DNA from: Cyclobacteriaceae bacterium
GTDB taxonomy: Bacteria; Bacteroidota; Bacteroidia; Cytophagales; Cyclobacteriaceae
Direction of reading: 5' to 3'
NCBI GenBank assembly: GCA_026129485.1
Contig: JAHCHY010000011.1
Location: 87,930-151,929, forward strand
Length of the DNA: 64,000 nt
The notes beneath the pieces are model-generated. The model had not been told where the DNA came from and searched no databases. It was given only the letters and a program-made list of their open reading frames with translations. A program made the translations under genes and the position numbers. Shown one piece after another: positions 59,751 through 64,000 of this stretch. Each line of letters begins with the position of its first letter. Within the stretch, counting starts at the first letter, position 1.

Positions 59751-61064
59751 GTGAAAGAAAAGCTCCGCGAATATGTTCAAAGCCTTGGTGTAACCACCGA
59801 TGATAAAATCCTGCTTGCAGTAAGCGGGGGGGTAGATTCGATGGTAATGGCGCATCTTTTCAGTCAGCTTAAGTATAGTGTTGTAATAGCGCACGTTAAT
59901 TTCAGGTTGCGGGGCGCTGAGTCTGATGCTGACCAGCAATTTGTTGAGCAATGGTGCAAACAAAACCGGGTTCCGTTTTTTACCGCTCATTTTGAAACCA
60001 ACAATTATGCCACCACCCGTGGGTTATCCATTCAAATGGCAGCGCGGGAATTGCGTTACCAGTGGTTTAATGAGCTGGTATCGGAACATCAGCTTAAGTT
60101 TATCGCTACGGCTCATCACATAAACGATTCGCTTGAAACCAGCTTGCTAAACCTGGCGCGGGGTGCAGGGCTGGAAGGGCTATTGGGTATAGCGCCACAA
60201 TCGGGTAACCGTATCCGGCCTTTGATGTTTGCCACACGGGCACAGGTTGAAGCTTATGCTGCCGAAAATGAAATTGCCTGGCGCGAGGATAGCAGCAACC
60301 AGACAGATGCTTACCAGCGCAACCTGATCCGCCACCGGGTAATCCCCGAGCTAAAGAAGATCAACCCGGCTCTGGAAAGCGCTTTTGTTAGCATGTCAGA
60401 AAAAATCCGGCACGATCTTGATTTGCTTACGGAAGATGTAAAAGCGTGGCAGGCGCATTACGTGATGCCCAAGGGCGAGAGCCTGGTTATACAAAAAGCC
60501 GGTATTGTTTCATCATTGGATCTGCAACGGCTGTGGCGAACACTCCGGAATTACGGCTTTAACCGGGAACAGATGGAAGCAATCCGGAACGCTTCTTCGG
60601 GGCAACCTGGAAAAGTTTTCTATAGCGCCACGCATTGCTTAGCCGTAGATCGGGAAACGCTGATCGTTTCAAGGCTTGCCGAAGCGCTGCAGGCTGTTTC
60701 AATTCCACTTGCTTCCGGAAAATACAGGTTGGGATCGTTAGAAATGAATGTTGAAGCTCCTGTTTCGCCTGAGCTGGTTCGAGATGCTTCGGTTGCCGTA
60801 CTGGATATGGAGAAATTAGCGCCTGCATTAATCTGGCGCGGCTGGCAGGCGGGCGATTATTTTTTTCCGTTGGGGATGACCCAGCGAAAAAAAATCAGCG
60901 ATTTCCTGGTTGATGAAAAAGTACCGGTAGGCTTTAAAAATCAGGTAACTGTGCTGGAAAGCAATGGTGAAATAGTTTGGGTAGCGGGGTACAGGATTGA
61001 TAACCGGTTTAAGCTGACAAAAATCACCCGCGAAGCAGCTTTATTTCGCTTAACACAATTATAG
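59751..61064 (+). CDS. tilS: tRNA(Ile)-lysidine synthetase
   Basis: 437 residues starting at GTG. LLAVSGGVDSMVMAHLF (SGGVDS, residues 25-30) is the ATP-binding PP-loop. ATAHHINDSLETSLLNLARGAGLEGLLGI contains the HxxND-type catalytic block, and DSSNQTDAYQRNLIRHRVIP is the TilS-specific motif. It converts C34 of tRNA-Ile(CAU) to lysidine, changing both codon and amino acid specificity. Full length, with the C-terminal TilS domain (RKKISDFLVDEKVP). It stands alone. Confidence 0.95.
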   Translation: MKEKLREYVQSLGVTTDDKILLAVSGGVDSMVMAHLFSQLKYSVVIAHVNFRLRGAESDADQQFVEQWCKQNRVPFFTAHFETNNYATTRGLSIQMAARELRYQWFNELVSEHQLKFIATAHHINDSLETSLLNLARGAGLEGLLGIAPQSGNRIRPLMFATRAQVEAYAAENEIAWREDSSNQTDAYQRNLIRHRVIPELKKINPALESAFVSMSEKIRHDLDLLTEDVKAWQAHYVMPKGESLVIQKAGIVSSLDLQRLWRTLRNYGFNREQMEAIRNASSGQPGKVFYSATHCLAVDRETLIVSRLAEALQAVSIPLASGKYRLGSLEMNVEAPVSPELVRDASVAVLDMEKLAPALIWRGWQAGDYFFPLGMTQRKKISDFLVDEKVPVGFKNQVTVLESNGEIVWVAGYRIDNRFKLTKITREAALFRLTQL

Positions 61065-61134
61065 TTTGCCTTTTCTTTTGCGGGCCTGTGTTATAAATTG
61101 CGGCCCGATTTTAACGCTCTAATTAATAATCATT

Positions 61135-62067
61135 ATGAAAATAACCGTAGTAGGTGCCGGCAATGTAGGCGCCACTTGTGCCGATGTGCTGGCGTACAAG
61201 GAAATTGCAAACGAAATTGTATTGGTGGACATCCGCGAAGGATTTGCCGAAGGAAAAGCGCTTGACACCTGGCAAAAAGCCCCGATTGATTTATATGATA
61301 CCCGTACCATTGGTTCAACGAACGACTATACCAAGACTGCCGGCTCTGAAGTAGTGGTTATTACTTCCGGGCTTCCCCGCAAGCCGGGCATGACCCGCGA
61401 TGATCTGATTACAACCAATGCGGGCATTGTAAAATCGGTTACGGAGAATGTGATCAAACATTCGCCTAACGCAATAATTATTGTAGTGTCTAACCCGCTG
61501 GATGTAATGACTTACCAGGCGCACCTTACCTCTAAGCTGCCCCGCACCCGTGTAATGGGTATGGCGGGTATCTTAGATACTGCGCGTTACCGTGCATTTT
61601 TAGCGGAAGCTTTAAATGTTTCGCCTAAGGATATCCAGGCTATGCTGTTAGGCGGGCATGGCGATACGATGGTGCCGCTGCCTCGTTATACCACGGTAGG
61701 CGGTATCCCGGTAACCGAGCTGATCAGCAAAGACAAGCTGAATGCGATCATTGAACGCACCAAAGTGGGCGGTGGTGAGCTGGTGAAGCTGATGGGGACT
61801 TCGGCCTGGTATGCTCCGGGTTCAGCGGCAGCGCAGATGGTAGAGGCTATTGTACGCGATCAGAAACGGGTATTGCCTGTTTGCATTCGTTTGGATGGCG
61901 AATATGGCATTAAAGACTGCTACCTTGGGGTTCCGGTAATTTTGGGTAAAGGCGGTGTTGAAAAAGTGATTGAGCTGGATTTGAACAGCGATGAGAAAGC
62001 CTTGCTGGAAACCAGCCGCAAGCATGTGAAGGAAGTAATGGATGTGCTGGATAAGCTGAGCGGGTGA
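61135..62067 (+). CDS. mdh: Malate dehydrogenase (lactate/malate dehydrogenase type)
   Basis: 310 residues. KITVVGAGNVGATCADVLAYKE binds NAD, TSGLPRKPGMTRDDLITTN contains the substrate Arg residues, and LLGGHGDTMVPLPRYTTVGG holds the catalytic His. The Arg at GLPRKP and the sequence ending AALLGG...VPLP match malate rather than lactate dehydrogenases. It performs the last step of the citric acid cycle. A strong hairpin with a T run follows. Confidence 0.95.
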   Translation: MKITVVGAGNVGATCADVLAYKEIANEIVLVDIREGFAEGKALDTWQKAPIDLYDTRTIGSTNDYTKTAGSEVVVITSGLPRKPGMTRDDLITTNAGIVKSVTENVIKHSPNAIIIVVSNPLDVMTYQAHLTSKLPRTRVMGMAGILDTARYRAFLAEALNVSPKDIQAMLLGGHGDTMVPLPRYTTVGGIPVTELISKDKLNAIIERTKVGGGELVKLMGTSAWYAPGSAAAQMVEAIVRDQKRVLPVCIRLDGEYGIKDCYLGVPVILGKGGVEKVIELDLNSDEKALLETSRKHVKEVMDVLDKLSG

Positions 62068-62090
62068 TGATCATAAGCGTAATAAAACTA

Positions 62091-62117
62091 AAACTCCGGC
62101 ATGAGCCGGAGTTTTTT
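62091..62117 (+). terminator. Terminator after malate dehydrogenase
   Basis: AAACTCCGGC (62091-62100) and GCCGGAGTTT (62105-62114) pair perfectly around a 4-base loop, and the T run continues to 62118. Confidence 0.92.
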
Positions 62118-62282
62118 TGTGCCTTGTTCAACGCTTCACCACAAAGCAGATTTCCACAGAGTTGAAACAAGGTCATTATATAGAGCACCATGACGAGCTC
62201 TTTGATTTTACTAACGATGCAGACTACCTGAAATTTTCCGGAGTGGCGGATTTGCGGCTAAATAACGATATGTGCAGGTGGC

Positions 62283-62972
62283 TTAACTCTGGAATCTTTT
62301 AAAAAATTCTTCTTCAAAGGAAGCCCCGATAGGAACTTCAATGCCTTCCAGCGAAATAATTTTATTGCGCACATTAGCCACGCGCTTAAACGGCACGATG
62401 TAAGAGCGGTGCACCCGTATAAATTCCGAAGAAGAAAGCTTGTCTAATACGTTCTTCATCGTCATGCGGGCAATTACCGGGCGCTGATCTTTAACATGGA
62501 TTTTAATGTAATCGTCCAGGCCTTCAATAAAGAGAATATCGGTTGTGGGAATTTTCACCAGCTTGTAATCGGCACGTACAAACAAATAATTATCGGCCGG
62601 GTTAGCAGATTGTGTACGCAGCTCGTATTGCTCTTTTGCGCGGAGCACGGCCTGCTCAAAACGTTCGTAAGTAAACGGCTTCAGCAAATAGTCGGTAGCT
62701 TTCAGGTTAAAGCCTTCTACGGCAAACTCGCTGAATGCCGTTGTAAATATCACCTGGGTGTTCTGCCTGATCTGTTTGGAAAACTCCAATCCCGAAACAG
62801 AGGGCATCTGGATATCGAGAAACAAAATATCAACCGGGAACTGGCCGAGATGCCTGAGCGCCAGCGAGGGCTGTGTAAAGCTCTTTTCCAGCTCAATCCA
62901 GCCGGTTTGTTTACAAAATGTTTCTAAAACCTGCAATCCCGGTAATTCATCGTCAAGTGCAATTGCTTTCAT
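62283..62972 (-). CDS. LytTR-family response regulator
   Basis: 229 residues. The receiver shows AIALDDELPGLQVLETF, DILFLDIQMPSVSG (phospho-Asp) and IFTTAFSEFAVEGFNLKATDYLLKPF. The LytTR DNA-binding domain begins near residue 125: LFVRADYKLVKIPTTDILFIEGLDDYIKIHV and FIRVHRSYIVPFKRVANV. It starts 1 bp before the kinase stop, so the two are co-transcribed. It is the second LytR-like regulator in the window. Confidence 0.92.
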   Translation of the reverse strand: MKAIALDDELPGLQVLETFCKQTGWIELEKSFTQPSLALRHLGQFPVDILFLDIQMPSVSGLEFSKQIRQNTQVIFTTAFSEFAVEGFNLKATDYLLKPFTYERFEQAVLRAKEQYELRTQSANPADNYLFVRADYKLVKIPTTDILFIEGLDDYIKIHVKDQRPVIARMTMKNVLDKLSSSEFIRVHRSYIVPFKRVANVRNKIISLEGIEVPIGASFEEEFFKRFQS

Positions 62973-64000
62973 TATGCCAGAATAATTGAAAGAGAAACGT
63001 TAAAGTCGGTATCGGATTGTCTGATCTCCAAAGTATGTTTTTGCGGATATAACAGTTGTAAACGTTGCCGTACGTTTTCTATACCTACTTCTGTTTTTTC
63101 GGTAAGGCCGGTATTTACTTTTTCATTCTTGACCTGGCAAAAGAGAACCCGGTATTCCACCTTAATGTCAATAACAATTTCTGACGGCTGCTCCGGGTTT
63201 ATCCCGTACTTAAAAGCATTTTCAATGAAAGGAACAAGCAGCATAGGCGCAATCGATTCGTTACTTGCAGGTGGGCCAATGTTTACTTTCAGGTTAACGG
63301 ATGCGGGTAGCCGCAACTGCTGAAGCTCGATGTAATTGTTCAGGTAGCTTAATTCTTTTGATAGCGGTACTTTTTCATGTACGGTGTCTGTCAAAACATA
63401 GCGCATCATGTTGGACAGCTTTACTACAGCGGTTGCCGTAGCGTCTGCTTTTTGCAGGGCTAATGAATAAATGCTGTTTAAGGTGTTAAACAGGAAGTGC
63501 GGGTTGATCTGGGCGTGCAGGTAAGCAAGCTCAGCTTTTTGACGGGCAGCCTCAGTTTCTCTTAACCTGCTGTTAATCCTCAGCATAAGCGAAAACAAAA
63601 ACACAAGCATGAATAATAAGCTCTGCCGGCCAAGGCGAAATGTAAACTCCCTTAAAAATTCAGGTTCCTGAAAAGGGGGTTTTTGGGGTGCAAAGTTATT
63701 CCCGGAATCAGGCGGCTGAACCCGTTTCTCCATACGCGGCTGGTTTCCGCCTGGCGGAGCAGGAAAACCGGGGTTGCTGCGAAAGGTTAAACCGGGCAAG
63801 ATTACAAACAAGCCGTACATGCCCAGCGTTACCAGGGCAAGTCTTCCGTACTTTTTGCGGAAATAGTATTGTGGCGTGAAAAGGTGGTAGTTGAGATAAA
63901 AATAACCAATCAGCAATGCGTATTGGATAATTTCTATTACACTGCGCCATCCATTGAATAGCGTCAGAATTTCTTTAGGCCCGGGAAACAACAATACCGG
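62972..64000 (-). CDS. LytS-like histidine kinase (5' end missing)
   Basis: The frame is open to the right edge, so the start lies beyond it. The visible 342 residues contain four TM segments (about 18-36, 50-68, 118-140 region), a coiled-coil linker, then AYLHAQINPHFLFNTLNSIYSLALQKADA with the phospho-His (PHFLFN). VPFIENAFKYGINPEQPSEIVI (N box) and VGIENVRQRLQLLYPQ (G box) follow. It belongs to the His_kinase PF06580 family and pairs with the LytTR regulator immediately downstream (stop and start share base 62972). Confidence 0.9.
   Translation of the reverse strand, partial: PVLLFPGPKEILTLFNGWRSVIEIIQYALLIGYFYLNYHLFTPQYYFRKKYGRLALVTLGMYGLFVILPGLTFRSNPGFPAPPGGNQPRMEKRVQPPDSGNNFAPQKPPFQEPEFLREFTFRLGRQSLLFMLVFLFSLMLRINSRLRETEAARQKAELAYLHAQINPHFLFNTLNSIYSLALQKADATATAVVKLSNMMRYVLTDTVHEKVPLSKELSYLNNYIELQQLRLPASVNLKVNIGPPASNESIAPMLLVPFIENAFKYGINPEQPSEIVIDIKVEYRVLFCQVKNEKVNTGLTEKTEVGIENVRQRLQLLYPQKHTLEIRQSDTDFNVSLSIILA

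Noticed and set aside
62117-62302. 61-residue + strand frame after malate dehydrogenase
   Set aside because: It begins with TTG inside the T run of a terminator and has no match or ribosome site.
1-64000. tRNA, rRNA and CRISPR array
   Set aside because: No cloverleaf-like or conserved rRNA segments and no regularly spaced direct repeats were seen on either strand.

Overview
The window is a chromosome segment from a Bacteroidota bacterium, most likely of the order Cytophagales (class-level call fairly firm, lower ranks inferred). Signs are TAnnTTTG-type -7 promoter boxes, A-rich ribosome binding sites instead of strong Shine-Dalgarno sites, a type IX secretion (T9SS) component and a T9SS-sorted protein, LytS/LytR two-component pairs, an OstA-like LPS protein, a GMC oxidoreductase paired with a gluconate-dehydrogenase subunit-3-like protein, and the operon bamD-rpoZ-coaBC-porD-recN. 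No rRNA, tRNA, CRISPR array or intact insertion sequence was seen.

Positions 1-20.2 kb look accessory. They hold many small or exported enzymes typical of flexible gene pools: two serine beta-lactamase-family hydrolases, a metallo-beta-lactamase-fold hydrolase, an S41 peptidase, an FtsX-like permease, two TlpA-type thioredoxins (one fused to a DUF3738-like domain), SnoaL-like proteins, SRPBCC and VOC proteins, an alpha/beta hydrolase, DoxX, an intradiol-dioxygenase-like lipoprotein, and a DUF433/DUF5615 toxin-antitoxin pair. The striking feature is an 18-bp sequence, TTTCGTTTTCATACAATT, found seven times (2513, 3143, 8186, 9252, 12291, 12988, 19119). It is always intergenic, always on the + strand, and always ahead of a + strand gene or operon. 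In five copies a TAnnTTTG-like box follows 18-21 bp later. I found no full copy between 20 and 64 kb. It looks like a shared promoter or operator defining a regulon, or a promoter spread by duplication.

Positions 20.3-47.8 kb mix regulators and housekeeping genes. They include a LytR/LytS pair, DUF1761 and porin-like membrane proteins, an AAC(6')-like acetyltransferase, a SMUG-type uracil-DNA glycosylase, a membrane patatin, an AddA/AddB-like helicase-nuclease pair, KdsB, NfeD, and a run of LysM/RlpA-like, OmpA-like and TIGR02757 genes. An N-acyl-D-amino-acid deacylase (26224) and a DmpA-type P1 peptidase (36921), 10.7 kb apart, carry nearly the same upstream sequence. The peptidase is followed after 4 bp by a class IV aminotransferase. 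Together they suggest a co-regulated set for D-amino-acid or D-peptide breakdown.

Positions 47.9-64 kb are mostly core functions: GMC dehydrogenase with its partner subunit, an ECF sigma/anti-sigma pair, an RRM RNA-binding protein, recN, porD, coaBC, rpoZ, bamD, a T9SS-sorted protein, an OstA-like protein, tilS, malate dehydrogenase, and a second LytR/LytS pair cut by the window end.
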